Notes under the pieces: model-generated
Seen by the model: only the letters and a program-made list of their open reading frames with translations
Databases searched by the model: none
What the model was told of the DNA's origin: nothing
Made by a program: the position numbers and the translations under genes
Assembly: GCA_012517475.1 (NCBI GenBank)
Contig: JAAYUV010000081.1
Location: forward strand, 1-41,806
Length of the DNA stretch: 41,806 nucleotides
Source of the DNA: Peptococcaceae bacterium
GTDB lineage: Bacteria > Bacillota > Desulfitobacteriia > Desulfitobacteriales > Syntrophobotulaceae
Direction: 5' to 3'
Shown here: in pieces, positions 8,546 through 16,773 of the stretch
How the letters are laid out: every line of letters begins with the position of its first letter
Position numbering within the stretch: position 1 is the first letter of the stretch

Positions 8546-9805
8546 ATGAAAAAGTACAGCTTTGTAAGGCTGATCCTGATCGCCGTAGGCATTTTGGCTA
8601 TTCAGTTTCTGCCTGGTGCTTTTAAAACGATGATCTCCCCGGTTCTTGCTCAGTTGGCGGCTTACCTGAAGGCCGATATCGGTTGGACTAGTTTGGTCGG
8701 GACCGTCCCGTCGCTGACCATGGTACTCGGTAGTTTCATTGCTGGGATATTGGCAAGCAAATACAACAACAAACTGATTTGCTTAATCGGTCTCGGTCTA
8801 TTCTTCATAGGCGGTATCGCACCAATTTTTTGCAGTAATCTAATCATCATCCTTATCTGGCGCGGTGTCTTGGGCGTTGGGGTAGGTCTTGCCCGTTTGT
8901 TTGCGATGTCTTGGATTCCGGTTTTCTTCTCCGGTAGAAGCCGCGATATCATGATGGGCTTTACCAATGCAGCCGGGGGACTAATGAGCAGTCTTGCTTC
9001 GCTGATTGGGGGCTATCTAGGAACGATCAGCTGGCAGGCAGCCTTCTGGGGCTATTCCGCCGTCATCGTCGTAGCACTTTTAGTTCTTTTGCTTGTTCCC
9101 GAACCACTTAAGATTCAAAGAGAGAAGGAAGCTGAAGCTAAAGCCAAAGGCGAAGACATAACAAAAGCTCAGCCTCCCAAAGAAAAGAAGACCATGGCAG
9201 GGGTTCCTGCTGTTACCTGGCATTATGGAGCCCTGCTGTTCTTAGAATACTGCTGCGTCATCGTAATGTACAGCATTATTTCTTCCCATCTAGCTGCATC
9301 GGGTCTGGGCAAATCCATGGAGGCAGGTGTTGCAATCTCCGTTACAGGTTTTGTTATGGCTGTTGTTGCAGTTTGCTTCGTAGGCGTTACTGCGGTTCTA
9401 AAAAGATGGGGTATACCGGTTGCAATGGCGCTGGGCGCTATAGGCTACTTTATAATGTTCAGCGCGCATTCTCTGCCGATGATCTATCTAGGTTTTGGTA
9501 TTGTTGGAGCGGGTATGGGCATCAGCAATCCGACCATTTTCAATTATGTTATTATCGATTGTCATAAAAATATTGAGATGTCGAATGCAATCGTTTTAGC
9601 CGGGTTGACTCTAGGTCAGTTTCTCTCTTCCTTCTACCTAAAAGGCATGGTCATGATCTTCGGTACTAATTATTATGTGATGTTCCTGACCAGCGGTATC
9701 CTGCTTGCCTGCAACATGATATACGGAATTTGCGTAGTTGCCTGGCGAAATAAAGCAGAGAAGGCAGAAATAATGGTCTCAGAACCGGCTTCAGTAAAAG
9801 CCTGA
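8546..9805 (+). CDS. MFS transporter (12 transmembrane segments)
   Basis: A 419-residue permease with about twelve hydrophobic helices in two groups of six. They are separated by a charged cytoplasmic loop rich in Lys and Glu (near residues 195-220). The helix 2-3 loop carries a degenerate MFS signature (GILASKYNNKL), and the RGVLGVGVGLARLFAMSW segment is typical of helix 4-5. ATG 8546 is chosen because AAAGGAG lies 6 bases upstream; the longer frame from 8519 has no such site. It is closely similar throughout to the permease at 11527, so the two are a duplicated pair now separated by an IS110 element. In bile-acid-type clusters such MFS proteins import the substrate (BaiG); a similar uptake or efflux role is inferred here. 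Confidence 0.88.
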   Translation: MKKYSFVRLILIAVGILAIQFLPGAFKTMISPVLAQLAAYLKADIGWTSLVGTVPSLTMVLGSFIAGILASKYNNKLICLIGLGLFFIGGIAPIFCSNLIIILIWRGVLGVGVGLARLFAMSWIPVFFSGRSRDIMMGFTNAAGGLMSSLASLIGGYLGTISWQAAFWGYSAVIVVALLVLLLVPEPLKIQREKEAEAKAKGEDITKAQPPKEKKTMAGVPAVTWHYGALLFLEYCCVIVMYSIISSHLAASGLGKSMEAGVAISVTGFVMAVVAVCFVGVTAVLKRWGIPVAMALGAIGYFIMFSAHSLPMIYLGFGIVGAGMGISNPTIFNYVIIDCHKNIEMSNAIVLAGLTLGQFLSSFYLKGMVMIFGTNYYVMFLTSGILLACNMIYGICVVAWRNKAEKAEIMVSEPASVKA

Positions 9806-9809
9806 GTTT

Positions 9810-9863
9810 GGGACAGGATTACAACAAAAATCCTGATCCCATAACAAAATTGAATAATTTTGT
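9810..9863 (+). repeat. Two consecutive hairpins after the MFS gene
   Basis: GGGACAGGATT (9810-9820) pairs with AATCCTGATCCC (9829-9840) with a single bulge. ACAAAATT (9844-9851) pairs perfectly with AATTTTGT (9856-9863) around a 4-base loop. There is no T run, so these may be a factor-dependent terminator or 3'-end stabilising structures of the MFS transcript. Confidence 0.5.
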
Positions 9864-9980
9864 GAGGTGTAGAAATCTGAAAAAAGACAGTAGAATCAAA
9901 ACTGGTACTAAATCTTAAAAAGGGCGCACTTAAACAGACCTGTTAAGTCAGGTCAAAAAAAGAATCAATATCAATGAGAA

Positions 9981-11228
9981 CTAAGCAGACTCAGGTATTT
10001 TGACAACCGAATAACCCAAACGCTGTAATAGTTTAACTGCATGTTGTTCAGACGAAGCTACGAAGCCTGGTTTGCACTGTGACATTTCGTAGAGTGCCGG
10101 ATTGAACATTTCGCCAGTTGAAAGCATGTGATAAATTGCTGTCAACATCATCCGAGCAATGGCGATTATGGCTCTCTTGTGGCCACGCCGGAGCTTAATG
10201 GACTCATAGCGGGTGCGATAGTGCGTGAAGTCTTTATCCTTAATAGCTGCATTTGCACACTGAACGAGTAAGGGCTTGATATAAACGCCAGCACGACTGA
10301 TACGAACCGATTTCTTCTTGCCGGCGCTCTGATCGTTGGAGGGGGCAAGTCCCGCCCAGGAACAAAGATGCTTGTCAGAATGGAAAGCGGTCATATCGGC
10401 CCCAATTTCAGATAAAATGGCAAGTGCCGAAAATAGAGTTATACCAGGAACAGACTGGATAATCTCCAGAGCACCGGAATAAGGGGCAGCCAACCGCAGA
10501 GCCGTTGCTTCTATCTCAGTGATTAAGCCTTTAATTTTATCCATATGGCTCAAACACAGAACGATTTTACCAGCCTGAACTTTGCTAATGGTGCCGTCAA
10601 TGGCTAAAGCAATTTCGTCTTGTTTCTTAAGCATCGAGCCGTGTAAAAGCGGCCGAAAATCAAAGTCCTGATCATCAGGATGTTTCAACAGATGCGAAAG
10701 AATAGCCAAAGAACTTTTGCCGAAGGTATCGGACACCACACTGGAAAGCATGATATTGGAAACAGTCAGAGAGTTTTGCACCCGGTTCTTTTCGCTGGAC
10801 GCAAAGGAAACCAGTTTGGAACGGTAACGCAGCAGGTCGCGGATTTCGCGAATATCTGCTGGGGGGATGAAACTACCGGGAACCAGTCCATGTTTGTGGA
10901 GGTCTGCAATCCAGATGGAATCCTTTTTGTCAGTCTTCTTGCCGCGGATCGCCTTGACATACTTCGGATGTGCCAGGGTGATCTGGCAGGAAGGTTCAAG
11001 GATATTGTAGACGGGAATCCAATACTTGCCAGTGGACTCCAAGCAAACATGCACACACTGATTATTTGAGAGCCACAGGGCTAAGGCTCTCAGATCTTTG
11101 GTAAAGGTGGAAAAGCGTTTGGTTTGGTAGGTTGTGATGTTCTTGAGATCAGTGGTTGCTATTGTAGCAACGACGAAGGTTTTGTGAACGTCGATGCCAC
11201 AACAGATCGGGTAAACAATTTTAAGCAT
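9981..11228 (-). CDS. IS110-family transposase (DEDD type)
   Basis: A 415-residue recombinase. The N-terminal RuvC-like DEDD domain shows the first acid in CGIDVHK, the second in CLESTGKYW and the third cluster in GKKTDKKDSIWIADL. The C-terminal Transposase_20 domain contains SVPGITLFSALAILSEIG, then SWAGLAPSNDQSAGKKKS, whose region holds the catalytic serine. The length is usual for the family. The ATG at 11228 is preferred because GGGAG lies about 5 bases before it on the minus strand; a longer frame from 11294 has less support. It is about two-thirds identical by eye to the transposase at 28348, so the two elements are related but not recent copies. It appears intact. Confidence 0.93.
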   Translation of the reverse strand: MLKIVYPICCGIDVHKTFVVATIATTDLKNITTYQTKRFSTFTKDLRALALWLSNNQCVHVCLESTGKYWIPVYNILEPSCQITLAHPKYVKAIRGKKTDKKDSIWIADLHKHGLVPGSFIPPADIREIRDLLRYRSKLVSFASSEKNRVQNSLTVSNIMLSSVVSDTFGKSSLAILSHLLKHPDDQDFDFRPLLHGSMLKKQDEIALAIDGTISKVQAGKIVLCLSHMDKIKGLITEIEATALRLAAPYSGALEIIQSVPGITLFSALAILSEIGADMTAFHSDKHLCSWAGLAPSNDQSAGKKKSVRISRAGVYIKPLLVQCANAAIKDKDFTHYRTRYESIKLRRGHKRAIIAIARMMLTAIYHMLSTGEMFNPALYEMSQCKPGFVASSEQHAVKLLQRLGYSVVKIPESA

Positions 11229-11299
11229 AAACACTCCCTCTCTCCGATGGTATAGTGATCGCACAAGCATTGACTGCTCGCCCTCTACAAACAAAGGAG

Positions 11300-11428
11300 T
11301 TGTTTATACAAAGATAAATCTACGTGGTCTATGCCAACACTTATTTGTGCTTGACCGGGCAGAGCGACACATATAATTATGCGGTCTTCCCCAAAGAAGG
11401 GTGGGGTGACGCACTCACCTCCTCGTGC
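11300..11428 (-). ncRNA. Putative IS110 bridge RNA region
   Basis: The non-coding segment upstream of the transposase shares several blocks with the matching segment of the other IS110 element: 11412-11427 (15 of 16 bases), 11367-11386 (18 of 20) and 11337-11353 (17 of 17). The DNA between the blocks differs. IS110 elements are known to express a structured bridge RNA from a non-coding end, with variable loops that pair with target and donor DNA. Conserved blocks around variable stretches fit that model. The exact RNA ends cannot be seen. Confidence 0.5.
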
Positions 11429-11462
11429 TGTGTAGTATACTTGTACGTCCAATTAAAGAATA

Positions 11463-11504
11463 GCGCTCAGGCCACCATTTTCATAACGTTTTGTGCCTGA
11501 GTGC
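11463..11504 (+). promoter_or_regulatory. Leader hairpin upstream of the second MFS gene
   Basis: GCGCTCAGGC (11463-11472) pairs with GCCTGAGTGC (11495-11504), nine Watson-Crick pairs and one G-U, around a 22-base loop. It ends about 22 bases before the MFS start, just outside the IS110 boundary, and could influence translation of that gene. No T run follows, so it is not a standard terminator. Confidence 0.4.
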
Positions 11505-11526
11505 AGCGAAAGGAATGGTAATAATT

Positions 11527-12756
11527 ATGACTAAAAAAATTTCGCCTACAAGACTAGTGTTAATCGCAATCGCGATGCTGAGCATTCAGTTTGTCTGCAG
11601 CAGCAGCAAAACCATGATCTCACCGGTTCTTCATGAAATGGTTAAGTTCTACAAAGCAGACCTCGGCTGGACCAGTTTGGTCGGAACCATACCTTCTCTA
11701 ACGATGGTTCTTGGTGCTTTGGTTTCCGGTGCTCTGGCCAACAAATACAACAACAAATTAATTGCTATATCCGGCGTGATTCTCTTTTTCTTGGGTGGTG
11801 TTCTTCCCGTATTCAGCGACAGCTTCACCGTAATGCTGATCTGGCGCGGTGTTCTCGGATTCGGCGCCGGACTCACCCGTGTCTTTGCGATGTCCTGGAT
11901 CCCGATCTTCTTTAAGGGCAGAAGCCGCGATATTATGATGGGTCTCACCAACTGCCTCGGTGGTCTGTTAAGCAGTGTGGCCTCACTCATCGGCGGCTAT
12001 CTCGGAAAGATCAGCTGGCAGGCAGCGTTCTGGGGCTACGCCTTCGTTCTCATCTGCGCTCTCCTGATTTTTGTCTTCGTTCCTGAACCTACGAGGATTC
12101 AGAAAGAAAGTGATGCTGAGGCCGGTATTGTCAGAGAAGAAGCCAAGAAAGAAAAGCAGAGTATGGCCGGGGTTCCTGCAATTGCCTGGCTTTACTGCGC
12201 AGTTATGTTCCTTGAATTCATGTGCATCACCATTATGTACAGCGTGATCTCGTCCCGTCTCGTCGCAATCGGTTACACATCTGTCCAAGCCGGTGTAGCG
12301 ATCTCCATGACAGGCTATGCTATGGCTGTTGTTTCCTTGATCTTTGGTTTTGTTACCCGTTATGTTAAAAGATGGGGTGTTGTGATCGCCATTGCCCTTG
12401 CCGCGGTTTCCTATTTCGTCCTTGGTTATAGTGGAAACCTTGGAATGATTTATGTGGCCTGTGCAGTTATCGGCGCTGCGATGGGCTTCAGTAACCCAAC
12501 CATCTTCAACTATGTTAATATTGACTGTTCCGGCAATATCCCGATGTCCAACTCTATCGTTCTTGCTGGTTTGACACTCGGAGGTTTCGTGTCCTCTTTC
12601 CTGCTCCAAGCCTTTGTCGGCATGTACGGAAAGAACTATTCCGCAATGTTTAACGCCACCGGCTTTCTGCTGGTCATCATCCTTGCGTTTACCACCTTTG
12701 TTGTTATTTATGCCAACAAGAGAGCTCAGAGATTGGGGCAGGCTTCTACCAACTAA
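11527..12756 (+). CDS. MFS transporter (paralogue of the first)
   Basis: A 409-residue, 12-helix permease that aligns along its whole length with the one at 8546. Shared segments include MISPVL near the N-terminus, GWTSLVGT, the LANKYNNKL loop, RGVLGFGAGL, SGRSRDIMMG/KGRSRDIMMG, ISWQAAFWGY and NPTIFNYV. The central cytoplasmic loop is shorter and Glu/Lys-rich. ATG 11527 is chosen, with AAAGGAATGG upstream; an in-frame ATG at 11515 sits too close to the site. It is followed after 96 bases by the second flavin oxidoreductase in the same direction, and probably supplies its substrate (inference). Having two paralogues suggests uptake plus efflux, or two related substrates. Confidence 0.88.
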   Translation: MTKKISPTRLVLIAIAMLSIQFVCSSSKTMISPVLHEMVKFYKADLGWTSLVGTIPSLTMVLGALVSGALANKYNNKLIAISGVILFFLGGVLPVFSDSFTVMLIWRGVLGFGAGLTRVFAMSWIPIFFKGRSRDIMMGLTNCLGGLLSSVASLIGGYLGKISWQAAFWGYAFVLICALLIFVFVPEPTRIQKESDAEAGIVREEAKKEKQSMAGVPAIAWLYCAVMFLEFMCITIMYSVISSRLVAIGYTSVQAGVAISMTGYAMAVVSLIFGFVTRYVKRWGVVIAIALAAVSYFVLGYSGNLGMIYVACAVIGAAMGFSNPTIFNYVNIDCSGNIPMSNSIVLAGLTLGGFVSSFLLQAFVGMYGKNYSAMFNATGFLLVIILAFTTFVVIYANKRAQRLGQASTN

Positions 12757-12852
12757 TCTGAGGGATAAAGCCTTAACACAAGGACTCGGCACGTATATGA
12801 AGTGTTTTAGTCAAAATAAATATTTAAAACATAAAAGAAAGGAAATGAAACA

Positions 12853-14820
12853 ATGAGTGATTTCAAGTATTTATTTTCTCCGCTGAAGATCGGTTCTATG
12901 GAAATCCCGAACCGGATCATGATGTCTCCTCATGGTGTAACTGGCCTGAAACCTGGTTCTGATGAACAACTTGCCTACTTTGAAGCCCGGGCCAAGGGCG
13001 GTGCCGGTTTTATTGGTATTGCTGGCTGCGCAGTTCACGAAATGAAAGTGTATCAAGGCCTGTTCATGACTTCCCGTGACCCAGCAAACATACCCAAAAT
13101 CAAGAGAATCGTCGATGTCATTCATAAATACGGCGCCAAAGCTTTCATTCATGGTCCCTGGATGAATGGTGCCCCGGATATGCCTCAGACCTCCAAAGTT
13201 ATTCCATCCACAATTTGGGGTGATAACCAGTCCAGAGAAATGTCTATCGACGAAATTAAACAGCTGATAATCGATCATGCTATTTCCGCAGCGAACATGC
13301 GTGAAGCGGGAGCGGATGGTATGGAATTCCCCATTGGCGGCGGTGCCGGTCTCCAGTATTTTGTATCTCCTCTATACAACAAACGTACCGACGAATACGG
13401 TGGTAGCCTGGATAACCGTATTCGCATCATCCTGGAAATTGCTGCGGAAATCAAGAAAGTTGCCGGACGCGATTTTAATATCGGCTTTAAGATCAACCCC
13501 GACGAATCTCTTCTTGGCGGTCCTGGTCTTGAAACCGGTATCGAAATCTGCCGTAAACTGGCAGCCTCCGGTAATATCGATTGGCTCCGTATCGCCGCCC
13601 GCGGCCAAAAACCTCAGATGACGCATTTCCATTATCCCCCGAGCTATATGCCGCAGGGCATCAACAATTATGCTTCATCTGCTGTCCGTGAAGCCGTGGA
13701 TAATATCCCGATCATCACCGGCGGCCGCATGACCACCGCGGAATTTATGGAACAGTCCATTGCCGAAGGCCAATGTGATGCAGTATTTTCCGCCCGTGCT
13801 TTTATCGTGGATCCCGAATGGCCCAACAAAGCGAAACGTGGTGAAACCGAAGAGATCCGCCATTGCATCGGCGATGTGGAAGGCTGTTTCCTCCGTTCCT
13901 GCTTCGGCATGCCCGTGGGCTGTACCTACAACGTTGATATAGGCCATGAAGGTAAAACTCTCGCTCCGGCCGAAAAGAAAAAGAAAGTTGCCATCATCGG
14001 CGGCGGTCCCGCTGGACTGCAGGCCGCTTTGACTGCTGCCAAACGGGGCCATGATGTTATTCTCGTCGAAAAAGAAGATCACCTTGGCGGCCATGTCTGG
14101 CTGGAAGGGCAGCTGCCCGGCCTCACAGACCGGCAGGCACTGCCGACCTGGTATGAACATCAGCTGCGGAAACTCCCCAATGTGGATATCCGCATGGAAA
14201 CCGAAGCAGATGCCAACTACGTATTGTCCCTCGGTGCAGATGCGGTCATCATTGCCACCGGCGCAGAATTCTCTCCCACCGGCATTAGTTATATGCAGAT
14301 GAATGCTGTTGAAGGTTGGGATACTGAAGGTTATGTCTATACGCCTGAAGACGTTATTCTTAAGGGAGCCGAACTGGGCGACCGCGTTCTGATCTTCGAT
14401 GGTATTGGTTATGTAACAGGCCCCGGGGTTGCGGAAATGCTTGCGGATCAGGGCAAAGAAGTCGTCTATGTTAACGTTGATCCGATGATTGGACGCAGCG
14501 TCCAGCTCCTCGGCCAGCACCAGGTTATGGCTCTCCGTCTTAAGGACAAGGTCGAATTCATTCCGAACAACGCGCCTCTGGCTGTTAAAGACCATACTGT
14601 AACTTTGAAGAACATTTTGACCTATGAAATCACAGAAATCGAAGATATTGACAGTGTCGTCATGGTTGCATCAAGACCTTCGCGTGATGAGCTCTATCAT
14701 GCCCTGGTTGGCAAAATCGACGAACTTCACATCATTGCCGATGCCGCTGATTCCCATTGGAATTCCTTCGGTACGGATGATGCAACTAAAGCTGGTCACA
14801 AAGTCGCGCTGGCTCTGTAA
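12853..14820 (+). CDS. Divergent OYE/BaiH-like flavin oxidoreductase with altered Fe-S and active-site motifs
   Basis: A 655-residue paralogue of the enzyme at 1878, with the same order: FMN TIM barrel (1-335), Fe-S segment and FAD Rossmann motif (IIGGGPAGLQAAL, about 381-393), then a second nucleotide fold near residue 510. The signature NKRTDEYGG is kept. Two features are odd. The HxxH active-site pair is replaced (EFPIGGGAG; Pro160 and Gly163). The cluster motif is also changed: the second Cys is Asp341, there is a one-residue insertion, and cysteines stand at 338, 345, 350 and 357 instead of the C-x2-C-x2-C-x11-C pattern. The second NAD site (GIGYVTGPG) is also atypical. It likely acts on a different bond or substrate from its paralogue, or serves as an electron-transfer partner. 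The start has AAAGGA 9 bases upstream. Confidence 0.88.
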   Translation: MSDFKYLFSPLKIGSMEIPNRIMMSPHGVTGLKPGSDEQLAYFEARAKGGAGFIGIAGCAVHEMKVYQGLFMTSRDPANIPKIKRIVDVIHKYGAKAFIHGPWMNGAPDMPQTSKVIPSTIWGDNQSREMSIDEIKQLIIDHAISAANMREAGADGMEFPIGGGAGLQYFVSPLYNKRTDEYGGSLDNRIRIILEIAAEIKKVAGRDFNIGFKINPDESLLGGPGLETGIEICRKLAASGNIDWLRIAARGQKPQMTHFHYPPSYMPQGINNYASSAVREAVDNIPIITGGRMTTAEFMEQSIAEGQCDAVFSARAFIVDPEWPNKAKRGETEEIRHCIGDVEGCFLRSCFGMPVGCTYNVDIGHEGKTLAPAEKKKKVAIIGGGPAGLQAALTAAKRGHDVILVEKEDHLGGHVWLEGQLPGLTDRQALPTWYEHQLRKLPNVDIRMETEADANYVLSLGADAVIIATGAEFSPTGISYMQMNAVEGWDTEGYVYTPEDVILKGAELGDRVLIFDGIGYVTGPGVAEMLADQGKEVVYVNVDPMIGRSVQLLGQHQVMALRLKDKVEFIPNNAPLAVKDHTVTLKNILTYEITEIEDIDSVVMVASRPSRDELYHALVGKIDELHIIADAADSHWNSFGTDDATKAGHKVALAL

Positions 14821-14839
14821 AAGGAAGACTTTGGGGATA

Positions 14840-14862
14840 GGAAGCGGTCATGGACCGCTTCC
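14840..14862 (+). terminator. Perfect 10-bp hairpin between oxidoreductase and SDR
   Basis: GGAAGCGGTC (14840-14849) and GACCGCTTCC (14853-14862) form an uninterrupted stem with a 3-base loop, 20 bases after the oxidoreductase stop. Only TTG follows, so termination would be partial. It may adjust SDR expression relative to the genes before it, or protect the upstream mRNA. Confidence 0.5.
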
Positions 14863-14901
14863 TTGCCATAAATTTCTTTCTGTAAAACCGAGGAGGAATG
14901 A

Positions 14902-15642
14902 ATGATGTCTAAATATGCCATCGTAACCGGTAATGAAAGAGGTATCGGTAAGGCTTTGACAGTAGATCTGGCCAAACAAGGCTATAATGTATTGGTTAAC
15001 TGGTTTGAAAGCAAGGAAGACGGCGAACAAGTTGTCAAAGAATGCGAACAATATGGTGTAAAAGCCCTGCTTCACTACTGCGACGTTCGTGACTTTGATC
15101 AAGTCAGAGCTATGAAGGAGTTTGCCCTGGAAAACTTGGGTAAGGACCTGCAGGTATTTGTAAACAATGCCGGCATGAGTATTGCCGGCAAACTGATCGA
15201 ACAGGATCCTGCCGATTATATGACCGTTATGAATACGGACCTGATCGGTGCGATGCACTGCGCCCATGAATTCGGTCCCGTCCTAAGAGACAACAATTAC
15301 GGCCGTTTTATCATTATCGGTTCCTGCAGCGGTATTCGTTCGACACTGGGTAACTGTGCTTATGGCGTTGCCAAAGCCGGAATCATGGGACTTACCCGTG
15401 GTCTTGCTCAAGAACTTGGCCCCTATGGTGTAACCGTTAATAATATTGCTCCCGGCTACATCAATACCGCAAGATCCGCGGCATTCTGCGGTCCCGAAAT
15501 GATCGCAGGGATTAAAAAGTCCCAGGTTCTTGACATGCTTGGTGTCGAAGAACACATTGTGATTGCCATGAATTACCTGATTAATAATCCTTTCGTATCG
15601 GGACAGACCCTTATGGTAAATGGCGGTTCTCTAATGTTTTAA
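14902..15642 (+). CDS. Short-chain dehydrogenase/reductase (classical SDR)
   Basis: A complete 246-residue SDR of about the usual length. It has the cofactor motif TGNERGIG (9-16), NNAG at 88-91, catalytic Ser near 141-143 (GSCSGI) and the active-site pair Tyr154/Lys158 (YGVAK). It ends in GQTLMVNGG. The family interconverts alcohols and ketones with NAD(P)H. With the OYE-type enzymes next to it, a BaiA-like role (oxidising a hydroxyl to the keto group that activates the neighbouring C=C or C-H bond, or the reverse) is a reasonable inference. AGGAGG at 14891-14896 suits either ATG 14902 or ATG 14905. It is the intact counterpart of the interrupted SDR at 5093. Confidence 0.9.
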   Translation: MMSKYAIVTGNERGIGKALTVDLAKQGYNVLVNWFESKEDGEQVVKECEQYGVKALLHYCDVRDFDQVRAMKEFALENLGKDLQVFVNNAGMSIAGKLIEQDPADYMTVMNTDLIGAMHCAHEFGPVLRDNNYGRFIIIGSCSGIRSTLGNCAYGVAKAGIMGLTRGLAQELGPYGVTVNNIAPGYINTARSAAFCGPEMIAGIKKSQVLDMLGVEEHIVIAMNYLINNPFVSGQTLMVNGGSLMF

Positions 15643-15654
15643 ATGTATCAACAT

Positions 15655-15681
15655 AGAGAGAGGGGGCCGCGTCTCTCTTTT
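15655..15681 (+). terminator. Rho-independent terminator after the SDR
   Basis: AGAGAGA (15655-15661) pairs with TCTCTCT (15672-15678) and runs into a short T tract. It separates the MFS-oxidoreductase-SDR genes from the fix genes, implying a separate promoter for the latter or partial read-through. Confidence 0.65.
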
Positions 15682-15771
15682 GTGCAGACATCTCTTTTTA
15701 TATCTTCGAAGGCTTCTTTGGTTAAAATGCAATACTGAAGTTAAATTGATGAAAAGGTGGTGGCTTTTTAT

Positions 15772-16773
15772 ATGGAAAACATGATCTGGACTTGGTTGGA
15801 ACATGATAACGGAGAGCTTTCAGAGTCCAGCATGGAAATATTGGGTGAGGCCCGCAAACTGGGAAATTCCCTTAAAGGTCAGGTGCATGCCTTCCTGTTG
15901 GGGGAAAATACTGAGGAAGCTGCTGCCAAAGCCGTAATGTATGGTGCAGATGTTATTTATACCGCGACAGACCCCATCTTTCGTGCATATTGTCCTGAAG
16001 CATGCCTTGCAGCTTTTGCGCAACAGGCTGCACGCGCCCCGCGTATCGTATTGATTTCCGGTACGAGGAACGGGGCCAGCCTTGCGCCGCGTATCGCTAC
16101 TCGCTTTCAGTGGGGGTATTTAGCCAATGTTGTTAAAGTTGCTCCGCAGGATGACGGAAGTTTGAAAATTAATACGGAAACCTATCAGGCCAAAGTTAAC
16201 AATACCTATACCTTCACAGCCCGTCAGACTGTCGTGCTGGTGCTTCAGCCCGGCAGTATAGGGGTTGGCAAAGCGGATAAGAAACGTTCCGGTGAAGTTC
16301 GTCCCCTTGAACCAGTGGCAGAAATGACAGATCGTATTGAGATCATTGGCTTTATTAAAGCGGATCCCCGCAGCGTATCCTTAAACGACGCTGAACGAGT
16401 GGTTGCCGGTGGCAATGGTTTCCGTAATCAGGAAGACTTTGAAATTCTTCAAGGCTTTGCCGATGCGCTTGGTGCGGCTGTTGGCAGCTCCAAACCAATA
16501 GCCGATAAAGGCTGGCTTCCTTACAGCCGCCTGGTTGGACAGAGCAGCGGCCGTCGTCTGGCACCGAATCTGTTTGTCAGCGTTGGGGTTTCCGGTGCAA
16601 CTCATTTTGTAGAAGGGATGAAGGATTCCCAACTGATTATTTCCATCAATAAAGATAAGGGTGCCCCCATTATGAAGGAAGCAGATCTGGCAGTAGTCGG
16701 GGATTTATATGAAATCCTTCCGGAAGTTACGCGGCAAATCAGGGCCATGAGAGAGGAGGCGGAAAGAGAATGA
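15772..16773 (+). CDS. fixB: Electron transfer flavoprotein alpha subunit (FixB/EtfA)
   Basis: A 333-residue protein with the N-terminal alpha/beta fold of ETF subunits and the C-terminal FAD-binding domain. The C-terminus holds GWLPYSRLVGQSSGRRLAPNL, then VGVSGATHFVEGM and INKDKGAPIMKEADLAVVGDL, all hallmark EtfA segments contacting FAD. It partners with the EtfB at 18349 to carry electrons, and with FixC and FixX between them forms a membrane-associated quinone oxidoreductase. GSSKPIAD carries Lys where many family members have Arg. ATG 15772 is preferred over the GTG at 15757 because AAGGTGG lies just upstream of it. Its last 4 bases overlap fixC, so the two are translationally coupled. 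Confidence 0.92.
   Translation: MENMIWTWLEHDNGELSESSMEILGEARKLGNSLKGQVHAFLLGENTEEAAAKAVMYGADVIYTATDPIFRAYCPEACLAAFAQQAARAPRIVLISGTRNGASLAPRIATRFQWGYLANVVKVAPQDDGSLKINTETYQAKVNNTYTFTARQTVVLVLQPGSIGVGKADKKRSGEVRPLEPVAEMTDRIEIIGFIKADPRSVSLNDAERVVAGGNGFRNQEDFEILQGFADALGAAVGSSKPIADKGWLPYSRLVGQSSGRRLAPNLFVSVGVSGATHFVEGMKDSQLIISINKDKGAPIMKEADLAVVGDLYEILPEVTRQIRAMREEAERE

Larger units (their letters stand above)
9900..11428 (-). mobile_element. IS110-family insertion sequence (copy 1)
   Basis: One transposase gene with conserved non-coding flanks on both sides. The boundaries are estimated from similarity to the second IS110 element of this window: the upstream end shares a CACG-GGAGGTGAGTG block (11412-11427), and the downstream end shares a CCCTTTT...GTAC block near 9902-9925. 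No terminal inverted repeats are visible, as expected for IS110. A perfect hairpin (GACCTG/CAGGTC, 9937-9954) lies in the downstream flank. It separates the two paralogous MFS genes of the metabolic cluster. Confidence 0.75.

Noticed and set aside
10680-11069. Plus-strand frame inside the IS110 transposase
   Set aside because: Antisense of the transposase coding sequence.
11983-12792. 269-codon minus-strand frame over the second MFS gene
   Set aside because: Composition is Asp/His/Asn-rich, as expected from antisense of a membrane protein; no domain seen.
13675-14595. 306-codon minus-strand frame inside the second oxidoreductase
   Set aside because: Long, but a mirror of the codon bias of the real plus-strand gene; low-complexity residues and no recognisable motif.
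1878-15642. Bile acid inducible (bai) operon
   Set aside because: BaiCD-, BaiA- and BaiG-like families are present but BaiB, BaiE and BaiF are missing, so only the chemistry of individual steps may be shared.
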